From Barnesiella sp. (GTDB taxonomy: Bacteria; Bacteroidota; Bacteroidia; Bacteroidales; Muribaculaceae), in NCBI GenBank assembly GCA_014800945.1, contig JAAVFD010000010.1, positions 54,656-118,655 of the forward strand: a stretch of DNA of 64,000 bases, written 5' to 3'. Every line of letters starts with the position of its first letter. The first letter of the stretch is position 1. Positions 42,765 to 51,663 of this stretch are shown in pieces. Below the pieces are notes generated by a model. That model saw only the letters and a program-made list of their open reading frames with translations. It ran no database searches and had not been told where the DNA came from. Both the position numbers and the translations under genes were made by a program.

Positions 42765-45512
42765 ATGGCAAAGAAGACCAAATCATATTCACAGGTTGAA
42801 GCGACCGATGCATTGGAGCAACTCGGGCAACGTGGCACGTCGGCTCCGGAGTTTATATATGAGTTACTCCGTATTTTCGTCGGATACGGTGACGGTCAAA
42901 TACGAAGGACTAAAGAGGGTGCCGGTAATCTTGCCAAAGATGGTGAAACAGTACTAATAAAGAATCTTGTCGCATATCGCGACGCTGCCGTTAATACTCT
43001 TGCCGGCGATTGCTCGAAGATGTATGATGTTATCAACGCTATGCGCGATGACGCCAAGATTGCCAAACAATCGCCACGTCTATACATTACAAGTAATGGC
43101 GTCCATGTTGTAGCTTACGACCCTAAGGAAAATGATTGGTACGAGAACAGTATCGAATTGCTATGGAAAGACTTTGAGTTTTTCACTCCACTTGCGGGTA
43201 TTGAAAAAATTCAGTTTACCGAGGAGGCAGAGGCGGATGTTAAATCGGCTGAACTGATGGCGAAACTATTTGATGATATCCGTCGCTACAACAATATCCG
43301 TGACCCGCAGACAGTCCATGCCCTCAATGTGTTTATGTCGCGTCTGCTTTTCTGTTTCTTCGCCGAAGATACAGGTTTGTTTCCCGAAGAAAATCTTTTT
43401 ACCAATACGCTTAGAACCCATACAAAAGAGGACGGCTGTGATCTCCGCGAGTTTATTGATCGAGCATTCTTTGCAATGTCAACCAACGACGAGAACGCAC
43501 TGGATACATTACCAGAACTATACAAATCTTTTCCATACGTCAATGGTGGCTTATTCAAAGAACGTTTCCCTATTCCCGTTCTCTCTCGCCGTGCCCGTAC
43601 TTTGATAATAAACTGCGGTGAATATAATTGGAAGGAGATTAACCCTGATATTTTCGGCTCGATGATTCAGGCTGTAATTACTCCTGAGCAACGTGCCGGA
43701 CTGGGTATGCACTATACCTCTGTGCCGAATATTGAAAAAGTTATCCGCCCACTATTCCTTGACGCTCTTGAGGAAGAATTTGAGGATGCTTGTGCCGAGG
43801 CTCGCGAAAAGATGGCGAAGAAGATTAATCAAGAACGTGCCTCACAGCGTCTGCGCAACTTGCTCACACGCTTGTCGCAGATTAAATTCTTTGACCCCGC
43901 TTGCGGTAGCGGTAACTTTCTTATTATCTCCTATAAGAGATTACGCGAACTCGAAATCCGAATTTGGAAAGCCCTGCGCGATATAACAGGGGTAGCGATT
44001 CTGCCGTTCCCTAATATCACGCTTACGCAATTCTACGGCATCGAACTTGATGAATATGCTTGCGACACCGCTACACTCTCACTTTGGCTTGCCGAGCATC
44101 AGATGAACGTCAAGTTTAAGGAAGAACTCTACGTACTTCCCGAATCATTGCCCCTGAAACCCTCGGGCCATATCGTCTGTGGTAACGCTTGTCGTCTTGA
44201 CTGGAATACAGTCTGCCCCCACACTCCCGACGATGAAGTGTACATCATGGGAAATCCGCCGTATCTAGGCAGTCGAAATCAGGATGAATCGCAAAAAGAG
44301 GATGGGGCTATTGCTACTAACAACTTGAAAGGTTATAGAAAACTCGATTATATAGCCTCATGGTTCTATAAGGCAGCTCTTTATATAAAGGGTACAAGAT
44401 GTATGTCTGCATTTGTTACTACTAATTCAATTTGTCAAGGCGAACAAATCGAAATTCTATGGCCTAAAATCTTTGAATTAGGTATAGAAATTGCATTCGC
44501 ATATGAAAGTTTCAAGTGGAGCAATAATGCAAAATACAATGCCGGAGTAACGGTTAATATCATAGGACTAAGAAACGTGTCTGCATTAGACAAGTTTATT
44601 TATTCTCTAAGTTCGAAATCTAAAGTCAGCGACATTTCTCCACGGCTGTCAGACAAAAAAGAAATATCCGTCACCAAAGCGACTAAACCAATTTCTGACT
44701 ATCTACCTGAAATGCGTCGAGGTAATATGCCTAACGACCATGAGTATCTTAGACTCAGTTCCTCTGAAAGGAATGAGATATTAGACAAGTATCCAGATGC
44801 AGCGAAGTTCATTAGATTACAGATCGGTGCTGATGAACTTATCAATGGAATTGAGCGATATTGCTACTGGATATCGGATGAGGACTTAGTCAAAGCTAAA
44901 GAAATTCCCCAGATCCGTACCGCTATCGATAATACATATAATTATAGAATAAATAGTAAAGATGTAACCCTTCATGCTCAAGCGAACAAATCCCATCAGT
45001 TTAGGGAGTTCTTTTCCTGCGGAAAAAACTCTCTAGTCATTCCTATAGTTTCTTCCGAGCGACGAGAAATTATTCCAATTGCGTTTGTTCCGGAGCATAC
45101 CATTGTCCCTAACTCGGCTCAAGTTGTCTATGATGCTAACTTACTTGTGTTTGCTTTGATTAATTCAAGATTACATAATGTTTGGGTTAGAGCCACAGCT
45201 GGTAGGCTTGAAAATCGATTTAGATATTCGATTTTTCTATGTTATAACACCTATCCTGTTCCTAAGCTGACAACAGCCGAGAAAGCGGAATTAGAGCGTT
45301 ATGCTCAAAATATTCTCAATATACGCGACGAGAACTTTGATATGACGCTTGGCGAAATGTATAATCCGGAATCTATGCCGGAGGATCTTCGCGAGGCTCA
45401 CCATCAGCTTGACCTCGCCGTGGAGCGCATCTATCGACCAGAGCCTTTCCCCTCCGATGAAGAACGCCTCGAACACCTCTTCAAACTCTACTCCAAAATG
45501 ACAAAGAAATGA
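42765..45512 (+). CDS. MmeI-like N6-adenine DNA methyltransferase, no visible nuclease motif
   Basis: A 915-residue protein in the architecture of class I SAM-dependent MmeI-type enzymes: N-terminal domain (about 1-150), helical spacer (160-350), methyltransferase (about 370-560), target-recognition domain (about 600-850) and helical C-terminus. SAM motif DPACGSGNF is at 377-385 and the catalytic NPPY at 497-500, which points to N6-adenine. In MmeI-type enzymes the N-terminal domain carries a PD-(D/E)XK nuclease; here the matching region (RRTKEGAGNLAKDGETVLI, LVAYRDAAVNT) shows no D...ExK set, so this is probably a methyltransferase only. The TRD part (about 44280-45245) looks more AT-rich than the flanks. 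Its stop overlaps the next gene by 4 bases (ATGA). Confidence 0.88.
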   Translation: MAKKTKSYSQVEATDALEQLGQRGTSAPEFIYELLRIFVGYGDGQIRRTKEGAGNLAKDGETVLIKNLVAYRDAAVNTLAGDCSKMYDVINAMRDDAKIAKQSPRLYITSNGVHVVAYDPKENDWYENSIELLWKDFEFFTPLAGIEKIQFTEEAEADVKSAELMAKLFDDIRRYNNIRDPQTVHALNVFMSRLLFCFFAEDTGLFPEENLFTNTLRTHTKEDGCDLREFIDRAFFAMSTNDENALDTLPELYKSFPYVNGGLFKERFPIPVLSRRARTLIINCGEYNWKEINPDIFGSMIQAVITPEQRAGLGMHYTSVPNIEKVIRPLFLDALEEEFEDACAEAREKMAKKINQERASQRLRNLLTRLSQIKFFDPACGSGNFLIISYKRLRELEIRIWKALRDITGVAILPFPNITLTQFYGIELDEYACDTATLSLWLAEHQMNVKFKEELYVLPESLPLKPSGHIVCGNACRLDWNTVCPHTPDDEVYIMGNPPYLGSRNQDESQKEDGAIATNNLKGYRKLDYIASWFYKAALYIKGTRCMSAFVTTNSICQGEQIEILWPKIFELGIEIAFAYESFKWSNNAKYNAGVTVNIIGLRNVSALDKFIYSLSSKSKVSDISPRLSDKKEISVTKATKPISDYLPEMRRGNMPNDHEYLRLSSSERNEILDKYPDAAKFIRLQIGADELINGIERYCYWISDEDLVKAKEIPQIRTAIDNTYNYRINSKDVTLHAQANKSHQFREFFSCGKNSLVIPIVSSERREIIPIAFVPEHTIVPNSAQVVYDANLLVFALINSRLHNVWVRATAGRLENRFRYSIFLCYNTYPVPKLTTAEKAELERYAQNILNIRDENFDMTLGEMYNPESMPEDLREAHHQLDLAVERIYRPEPFPSDEERLEHLFKLYSKMTKK

Positions 45513-46375
45513 ATACCCCATTTTCTCAAAGAAACGGTTATGTTAAGGCAGAAAAAGTTTTAATTAGAGAACAACTAACTGGAACAGTTTTAAATGCTGT
45601 GATGAACGCTACCTCTGATATGTTCGTAAGATTAAACAATCCTAACATCACGAATTTGGGTGAGAGACTTATCAATGAATTTAAGCTGAAGTATCTTAAT
45701 TTAAGATATGAGCAGATGCAATATTATAATGGTCCGATAGAATACATAGACGATGAAGAAAAAGAATGGTATTATCGTCTCGATGTCATTGAATGGGTCA
45801 TTAGTCAGCTTAGACTATTTATTCATGACATGTATCAAAACTCCCAAATATCAAATCGTTATGTAAAGAATGCTTTTGAGTCAGTTCTTGAAAATTATAT
45901 TAATTCATTAAATAAAGAATTAGAACGCCTGAATTACGGATATCGAATAATTGGTGATGTTTTTGTCGAAATTACATCTTCATCCGAAATGGCCGTAATT
46001 CAGGAATCATTGCAGGAAGCTGACACTAATACTGTCACACATTTGCAAGAAAGCCTTAAACTGCTATCTCCTAGTAATCAGGAGTTGAGTACACGCAATG
46101 CAATAAAAGAAGCCATAAGTGCAGTTGAGGTAACCGCTCGCCAAATAACAAACACGAGTACTCTTGATGAAGCATTTAAAAAGTTGAGAGATATTCATCC
46201 AATGATAAAACTCTCAATGGAGAAACTATATCACTATACTAATCAGAAAGATACCGGTATTAGGCATGGTTGGATGGAACAAAGCTATGAACCAACAATT
46301 AACGAAGCCATCTTCGTGCTTGTCACAAGTTGCTCATTTATAAATTATCTAAATAAAGTTTGTTGTAATGCATAA
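45509..46375 (+). CDS. AbiJ-NTD4/HEPN-like abortive-infection type protein
   Basis: A 288-residue soluble protein. The N-terminus has FSQRNGY (5-11) and LTGTVLNAVMNATSDMF, like the N-terminal domain of AbiJ-family phage-exclusion proteins. The C-terminus (RNAIKEAISAVEVTARQIT, IHPMIKLSMEKLYHYTNQ, GIRHGWMEQ with Arg252-His253, VLVTSCSFINYLNKV) resembles the HEPN-like C-terminal region of the same families, where the Arg/His pair belongs to the candidate RNase site. Similarity is by eye. The gene is more AT-rich than the methyltransferase core. It overlaps the methyltransferase by 4 bases and the next gene by 8, so it is built into the operon. The inferred role is growth arrest or RNA cleavage on infection. 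Confidence 0.65.
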   Translation: MNTPFSQRNGYVKAEKVLIREQLTGTVLNAVMNATSDMFVRLNNPNITNLGERLINEFKLKYLNLRYEQMQYYNGPIEYIDDEEKEWYYRLDVIEWVISQLRLFIHDMYQNSQISNRYVKNAFESVLENYINSLNKELERLNYGYRIIGDVFVEITSSSEMAVIQESLQEADTNTVTHLQESLKLLSPSNQELSTRNAIKEAISAVEVTARQITNTSTLDEAFKKLRDIHPMIKLSMEKLYHYTNQKDTGIRHGWMEQSYEPTINEAIFVLVTSCSFINYLNKVCCNA

Positions 46376-47084
46376 AGAAATGAAGAAACAATTAGCCTTT
46401 TGGTTGGCGTTAATCTCATTTGTAATCTCTATTATTACGATGACACTTTTCTTTATAAAGGTGTCACCGAATAGTATTGTTGACGGTTTGACTTTTATTG
46501 GTGTCATAGCTGCTTTTATTGGGATAAGCGTAACTCTCTTAATCGGTTATCAAATATATAATGCCGTAGAAATAAAGAATCGGTTGGACGAGATTACTGT
46601 ATTACGCTCTGAAATTGAAACTATCAAACAAAAGACCAATACACAACAAAATGAATTATATGAGGCAATTCATATTTTGCAATCTCGCGATCCTCAATTA
46701 AGAAATACATATGATCCTAACGTATTCCTGCATTTTCTCGCTGCTATACCATTTTCTTTATCATTGCCTGATAAAAAGGGTGGTTATAAATTCCTTTTAG
46801 ATGAATTGGAAGAAGATATGATGCATATTGTATTACCGTCATTCGGTAGCGGAACAAAGGATGTATTTGAAAAAGGAGTCAAACACTTAAAAGACTTATA
46901 CAAAGAAACTGATGAAGCAATACGAAAGCATGAAAATTATGCTTTTATAAAAGATCGGTATGAGGATTTAATGACTAAGTTTGACACTCGCTTGAGTATC
47001 ATTTCGCAAATGAAAAATCCATCCTTAATATACCTTGATATGATTAGTGGCGAAGAACCCGAATTTAAAAGTAGGAATAAATAA
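46368..47084 (+). CDS. Two-TM coiled-coil membrane protein
   Basis: A 238-residue protein with two N-terminal TM segments (about 10-31 LAFWLALISFVISIITMTLF and 40-62 GLTFIGVIAAFIGISVTLLI), then a coiled coil (about 66-105, EIKNRLDEITVLRSEIETIKQKT-like heptads) and a cytoplasmic helical domain. ATG 46368 overlaps the AbiJ-like gene by 8 bases; ATG 46380 is a possible alternative. No known family. The topology is like membrane partners of abortive-infection proteins, so a membrane sensor or anchor for the AbiJ-like protein is a hypothesis. The helicase gene starts 3 bases after its stop. Confidence 0.75.
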   Translation: MHKEMKKQLAFWLALISFVISIITMTLFFIKVSPNSIVDGLTFIGVIAAFIGISVTLLIGYQIYNAVEIKNRLDEITVLRSEIETIKQKTNTQQNELYEAIHILQSRDPQLRNTYDPNVFLHFLAAIPFSLSLPDKKGGYKFLLDELEEDMMHIVLPSFGSGTKDVFEKGVKHLKDLYKETDEAIRKHENYAFIKDRYEDLMTKFDTRLSIISQMKNPSLIYLDMISGEEPEFKSRNK

Positions 47085-47087
47085 GAT

Positions 47088-49058
47088 ATGACTAACCTTG
47101 TTGAAGTACAATATGCCCAAACGGGCAAATCGAGCAATACCGATAATCTCGGTATGCGTGAGATGCAAGCTATGGTCTATGCACAGCGTCATCGTCAGCA
47201 CTTGCTTGTAAAGGCTCCACCTGCATCGGGCAAAAGCCGCGCCATGATGTTCGTGGCTCTCGATAAACTCGCAAATCAAGGTGTGAGAAAGGTTATCGTT
47301 GCTGTTCCGCAGCAGAATATCGGTCGTAGTTTCAATGATACTCCACTGAAGAAATTTGGATTTTTTGAGGATTGGCGCGTGGCTCCGTATTGGAATCTAT
47401 GCATGGCAGCCGGAAGTGAGAACTCCAAAAAGTCGATTGTCCGAGAGTTTCTTGATCACCCAACTGCGACCAAACTTGTCTGCACACATGCCACTCTTCT
47501 TAACTCGCTCAATGGCATTGACGCAAGAAAACTTGACAATGTGTTCTTCGGTATCGATGAGTTTCATCACGGCTCGGCTGATGAGGACAACCGTCTCGGC
47601 ACTCTCATTCGACGACTTCTCAACGAGACATCGGCTCATATTCTTGCCATGACCGGTTCATATTTCCGAGGCGACGCTGTCCCTGTTATGCGTCCTGAAG
47701 ACGAGGCTATGTTTCAACCGACAATTAACTATAATTACTATCAACAATTAAACGGTTACAAGTGGTTAAAAAGTCTCGGCATCGGTTACAGCTTTTTCAA
47801 AAGCAACTATCTAACCGCTATCCCTGACGTTCTTGACACGACAAAGAAAACTCTTATTCATATTCCGCAACCCAACAGCAAGACCGGGGCGTTTATGAAT
47901 AAGCACGACCAGGTAGCTGAGATTATCAAGTATGTCGGAGAGATTGAAAGTCAGGATTATAATAATTGCATCTATAATGTACGAACTGCTGACGGAAGAC
48001 TTCTTAAAGTCGGTAACTTGGTAGAGGATAAAGCCGAGCAGAGAGCTCTTTTACAGTCTTATCTGCAACGCATGAATAGCCGCGATTCTCTTGATATACT
48101 TATAGCACTCGGTACTGCCAAAGAGGGTTTTGATTGGGAATGGTGCGAGCATTGTATCACAATCGGTATCCGTGCATCGCTTACCGAGGTCGTTCAGATC
48201 ATCGGTCGTTGTACCCGCGACTGTGAGGGTAAAACTCATGCGCAGTTTACCAATCTCATTCCTTGCCCAGATGCGGCGCAAGATGATGTTTCAATGGCGG
48301 TCAACGATTTCTTGAAAGCCATCTCCGCCTCATTGCTCATGGAGCAGGTTATGGCTCCCAAATGGAACTTCAAGACTAAAATTGATGATGAGGAGAAGCC
48401 CGAAGAACCGATACCGGGTGAGGATGATCATGTAATAGAAGTAAAGGGTTTGCCTACTCTAAATGAAAAGACCAAGGCTATAGTTGAAAATGACCGTGAT
48501 ACTTTGGTTGCCACCACACTCTCTGACAAGAATATCCGTGAGGCAATCATCGGTGAGGGCATGGCTGAAATGATTACTGAGGTCTATATCCCCAAAATTA
48601 TCCGTGATACGTATCCCGACCTGAACGAAGAAGAAACCGATGCAGTGGCAAATCACACCATCCTGACAATTGCTATGCAAGGAGAACAAGTTACAGTGGA
48701 TGATTCAGGTAATAAATTTATCAAGATTGCCAACAAGTTTGTAAATCTCAACGACCTTGATATCAATCTTATTGCCGAGATAAATCCCTTCCAACGAGCT
48801 TACGAGGTAGTCAGCAAATCGCTAACCCCCGAAGTTCTACGCACCATTCAGTATGCTATAGAGGATAAACGCTCCGAGAAACTGACCGATGAAGAAGCTA
48901 TTTTACTCTTTACTAAATATCTTCCTAAGTGGCGAGAGGAAAACCCGGGTAAAACAAAACCGGAGATTACCGATAGCGACCCATTAGCCCGAAGAATCGC
49001 TATGGCTATTGAACACCTCAGAAACCTTAAACGTCAGAGATTAGCACAGCAACGATGA
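47088..49058 (+). CDS. SF2 DEAD/DEAH-type helicase of the defence-type operon
   Basis: A 656-residue superfamily 2 DNA translocase/helicase. Motif I (Walker A) is APPASGKS at 43-50, motif II is IDEFHHG with DEFH at 157-160, motif III-like MTGSYFRGD, motif V-like GTAKEGFDWEW near 343, and motif VI QIIGRCTR at 370-377. The helicase core ends near residue 410; the last 240 residues are helical, acidic and not recognised and may dock the nuclease or methyltransferase. The DEFH box and compact core resemble restriction-type translocases rather than RNA helicases. It overlaps the GIY-YIG gene by 4 bases (ATGA). Confidence 0.88.
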   Translation: MTNLVEVQYAQTGKSSNTDNLGMREMQAMVYAQRHRQHLLVKAPPASGKSRAMMFVALDKLANQGVRKVIVAVPQQNIGRSFNDTPLKKFGFFEDWRVAPYWNLCMAAGSENSKKSIVREFLDHPTATKLVCTHATLLNSLNGIDARKLDNVFFGIDEFHHGSADEDNRLGTLIRRLLNETSAHILAMTGSYFRGDAVPVMRPEDEAMFQPTINYNYYQQLNGYKWLKSLGIGYSFFKSNYLTAIPDVLDTTKKTLIHIPQPNSKTGAFMNKHDQVAEIIKYVGEIESQDYNNCIYNVRTADGRLLKVGNLVEDKAEQRALLQSYLQRMNSRDSLDILIALGTAKEGFDWEWCEHCITIGIRASLTEVVQIIGRCTRDCEGKTHAQFTNLIPCPDAAQDDVSMAVNDFLKAISASLLMEQVMAPKWNFKTKIDDEEKPEEPIPGEDDHVIEVKGLPTLNEKTKAIVENDRDTLVATTLSDKNIREAIIGEGMAEMITEVYIPKIIRDTYPDLNEEETDAVANHTILTIAMQGEQVTVDDSGNKFIKIANKFVNLNDLDINLIAEINPFQRAYEVVSKSLTPEVLRTIQYAIEDKRSEKLTDEEAILLFTKYLPKWREENPGKTKPEITDSDPLARRIAMAIEHLRNLKRQRLAQQR

Positions 49059-50227
49059 TAAACTGGGACAAAGAACTTGAAAAGATTTTTGAAGACCCGC
49101 TTTTGGCTGATGTTACTGCGCCGCGCAAGCGGACGACATCTAGCGACCGCCTTGTTGCTGGTTTCCATGAGATTCTGGTCTTTTACGAAACCAATGGCCG
49201 ACTACCCGAAGACACGCCTGAAGAGGCCTCACTTTTCCATAAATGGAAAGGAATTCTGAAAAGTGGGAAGAAGATTGAGCGTTGCCGTCCATTTGATGAC
49301 CTCGGTATTCTTCCTCAGCCAGCCCAGGCGGTGGATCAGCGTGAGCTTACAGAGGAAGAACAGATAGAATCAATCCTTAACGACCCATTGCTCGCTGATA
49401 TTGAAAGCGATGCGGACCTAGGACTCTTTGACATTCCTGAATATATGCGCCAACGTCTTGATGCTCGAAAAGAAGCTGAGTATGTTGGTAAACGTAGGCC
49501 GTGTGAAGATTTTGACAAATATGCTGATGGCTTTAAGGAGATTCATGAAGGACTGAAATCAGGAACTCATAAATTGGTCAAATTCAGTATTAAACATCTA
49601 AAAGTAGGTAGATACTTCGTTGAAGATGGCATAATTGGCTATCTTGCTGCTTTTGAAGATGAAGGTGTTAATAAGCATGGAGACCGTGACGGTCGTACCC
49701 GGGTTATTTATGAGAATGGTTCTGAATCTGACATCAAATATAAAACCATCACTAAAAATCTTTCAGTTACTGGCTATTCCGTGATTGACTGCACAGATAT
49801 AACGGATGAAGATTTTGAAAAATACTTCACCCTCACAGATAAGGATGTAGAAAGCGGTACTATTTATGTGTTGCGTTCAAAATCTACTCGTCCGGAGATT
49901 GCAGCAATCAAAGACCTCTATAAAATTGGCTTTACCGTTACCTCTGTAGAGAGTCGCATTGCTAATGCTAAGAATGAGCCGACCTATCTTTGTTCAGATG
50001 TCGAAGTTGTTGCAACTTGGAAAGTCTATAATGTAAAATCATCGACGTTTGAGGCGCTTATTCATAAGCTGTTTGCCCCGGTACAATTACAGATAATTGT
50101 TGATGGTCAAAGACCAAAGGAATGGTTTATAGTGTCTTTCAGGATAATTGAGGAAGCAGTAAAAGCGATAATATTGGGAAAACAGATAGAGTATAACCCG
50201 GATCTACAATGTCTTATTTATCGCTAA
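49055..50227 (+). CDS. GIY-YIG nuclease (T5orf172/MUG113-like) of the defence-type operon
   Basis: A 390-residue protein. The C-terminal domain is a GIY-YIG nuclease of the T5orf172/MUG113 kind: GTIYVLRS (268-275, Tyr271), YKIGFT (289-294), conserved Arg301 in SVESRIANA, Glu333 and His337 in TFEALIHKLF, giving the full set of expected catalytic residues. The N-terminal 230 residues are helical and carry a repeated phrase DPLLAD at about 14-19 and 110-115, and a segment ending in a small beta domain. It is the last gene of the operon. It would supply the DNA cutting activity that the methyltransferase N-terminus appears to lack. Confidence 0.88.
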   Translation: MINWDKELEKIFEDPLLADVTAPRKRTTSSDRLVAGFHEILVFYETNGRLPEDTPEEASLFHKWKGILKSGKKIERCRPFDDLGILPQPAQAVDQRELTEEEQIESILNDPLLADIESDADLGLFDIPEYMRQRLDARKEAEYVGKRRPCEDFDKYADGFKEIHEGLKSGTHKLVKFSIKHLKVGRYFVEDGIIGYLAAFEDEGVNKHGDRDGRTRVIYENGSESDIKYKTITKNLSVTGYSVIDCTDITDEDFEKYFTLTDKDVESGTIYVLRSKSTRPEIAAIKDLYKIGFTVTSVESRIANAKNEPTYLCSDVEVVATWKVYNVKSSTFEALIHKLFAPVQLQIIVDGQRPKEWFIVSFRIIEEAVKAIILGKQIEYNPDLQCLIYR

Positions 50228-50313
50228 TGATATCGTTTATCTCGGAAATGGAGTAAACAGAAGAGGGGGGCTGAGCGTTGTTTTTGTTAGACAATTGAAT
50301 AAAACATCGCATT

Positions 50314-51624
50314 ATGAATAATAAAGATATGTCGCGCAGTTCAGCTCGTGAAAAAATTGTGGTTATAGGTGGCGGATTCGCCGGTCTTAATATGGTTAAA
50401 AAACTGGATAAGAAAAAGTTTGAGGTTGTATTGGTAGATGCTAATAATTATCATTCCTTTCCTCCACTATTCTATCAGATAGCGAGCAGCGGTCTGGATC
50501 CGTCAAGCATTTCTTTTCCGTTTAGAAGGGAGATGCGTAAGGGCAAAGTGAAAGGTGTCAAGTATCAGATGGGAAAGGTCGAGACAATTGATTTTGATCG
50601 CAAGGAGGTTAAAACCCAGTATGAATCAATATGTTATGATAAGCTTGTTGTTGCGGCGGGCACGACAAACAATTTTTTCGGAAATCCCGATCTGGTGAAG
50701 AGTGTCTATACCATAAAGTCTGTGCCAGAGGCTATACGTTGCCGTGATGAAATTCTTGAGCGTATGGAGTGTGCCACTATTACTGAAGATGCCGAACAAA
50801 GAAAGAAACTCCTCACTTTCACGGTTATTGGTGGCGGACCCACAGGAGTTGAAATAGCCGGTGCTCTCGGTGAGATGAAACGGTATATCCTTCCCCGGGA
50901 ATATCCCACTATTTCACCGGATGAACTTAAAATAGTTATCATAGAGGGTAATAACCGACTTCTCGGTACCATGAGCGAAGAATCATCAGCAAAGGCGGAG
51001 AAGTATCTTAACAAGCTGATGGTGGATGTTAAGCTCAATCAGTTGATGAAGTCTTACGAGGACGGAGTGGTGACACTTGGTGATGGTTCTCAGTTTAACG
51101 GAGGTATGGTGATTTGGACTGCCGGAGTGACCTCTCAGAAATTTGACATGAAGGGGAGTGGTCCTGAGCTTGACCGTTCAGGCAGATTTCCGGTTGATGG
51201 TACCTGCGCAGTGAAGGGAGCCAAAGAAGTTTATGCTCTCGGAGATATCGCTTTCATGCCTTCGGATGACAATCCGAAGGGTTTACCACAGCTTGCGCAG
51301 GTGGCAATTCAGCAGGCTCGGCATCTTGCCAAAGAGCTTAATAAGGGTGAATTTCAAGAATTCCGATACAAGGATAAAGGTTCAATGGCAACAGTAGGAA
51401 GGAATCTCGCAGTAGCCGATTTGCCTCACATGCATCTATCGGGATTCTTTGCTTGGCTAACGTGGATGTTTATACACCTGATTTCTATTCTCGGTATGAG
51501 GAATAAGATTACAGTGCTAATCACTTGGATATGGGCATACTGCTCTTATCCTACATCGCTGCGCCTTATCATGTCTCCTTCACGTTATCCGCTCAAATCG
51601 GGCAGGAAGGACGGTTTGGTGTGA
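50314..51624 (+). CDS. ndh: Type II NADH dehydrogenase (NDH-2)
   Basis: A 436-residue FAD flavoprotein that passes electrons from NADH to quinone without pumping protons. FAD motif VVIGGGFAGLNMVKKL, substrate loop NYHSFPPLFYQIASSGLDP, NADH motif VIGGGPTGVEIAGALGE, FAD-binding ALGDIAFM and the quinone-site region LPQLAQVAIQQARHLAKEL are all present. The C-terminus is hydrophobic (FFAWLTWMFIHLISILG, ITVLITWIWAYCSY) and would sit on the membrane. It is followed directly by rnpB. Confidence 0.94.
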   Translation: MNNKDMSRSSAREKIVVIGGGFAGLNMVKKLDKKKFEVVLVDANNYHSFPPLFYQIASSGLDPSSISFPFRREMRKGKVKGVKYQMGKVETIDFDRKEVKTQYESICYDKLVVAAGTTNNFFGNPDLVKSVYTIKSVPEAIRCRDEILERMECATITEDAEQRKKLLTFTVIGGGPTGVEIAGALGEMKRYILPREYPTISPDELKIVIIEGNNRLLGTMSEESSAKAEKYLNKLMVDVKLNQLMKSYEDGVVTLGDGSQFNGGMVIWTAGVTSQKFDMKGSGPELDRSGRFPVDGTCAVKGAKEVYALGDIAFMPSDDNPKGLPQLAQVAIQQARHLAKELNKGEFQEFRYKDKGSMATVGRNLAVADLPHMHLSGFFAWLTWMFIHLISILGMRNKITVLITWIWAYCSYPTSLRLIMSPSRYPLKSGRKDGLV

Positions 51625-51644
51625 TGCTTGTAGGAATTTTTGCT

Positions 51645-51652
51645 TACCTTTG
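51645..51652 (+). promoter_or_regulatory. -7 promoter element of rnpB
   Basis: TACCTTTG about 12 bases before the start of helix P1 of the RNase P RNA. Confidence 0.6.
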
Positions 51653-51663
51653 CAGAAATATAA

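Noticed and set aside
42765-45512. Classic single-chain type IIG restriction enzyme
   Set aside because: The N-terminal nuclease residues are not visible and a separate GIY-YIG nuclease and helicase are encoded in the same operon.
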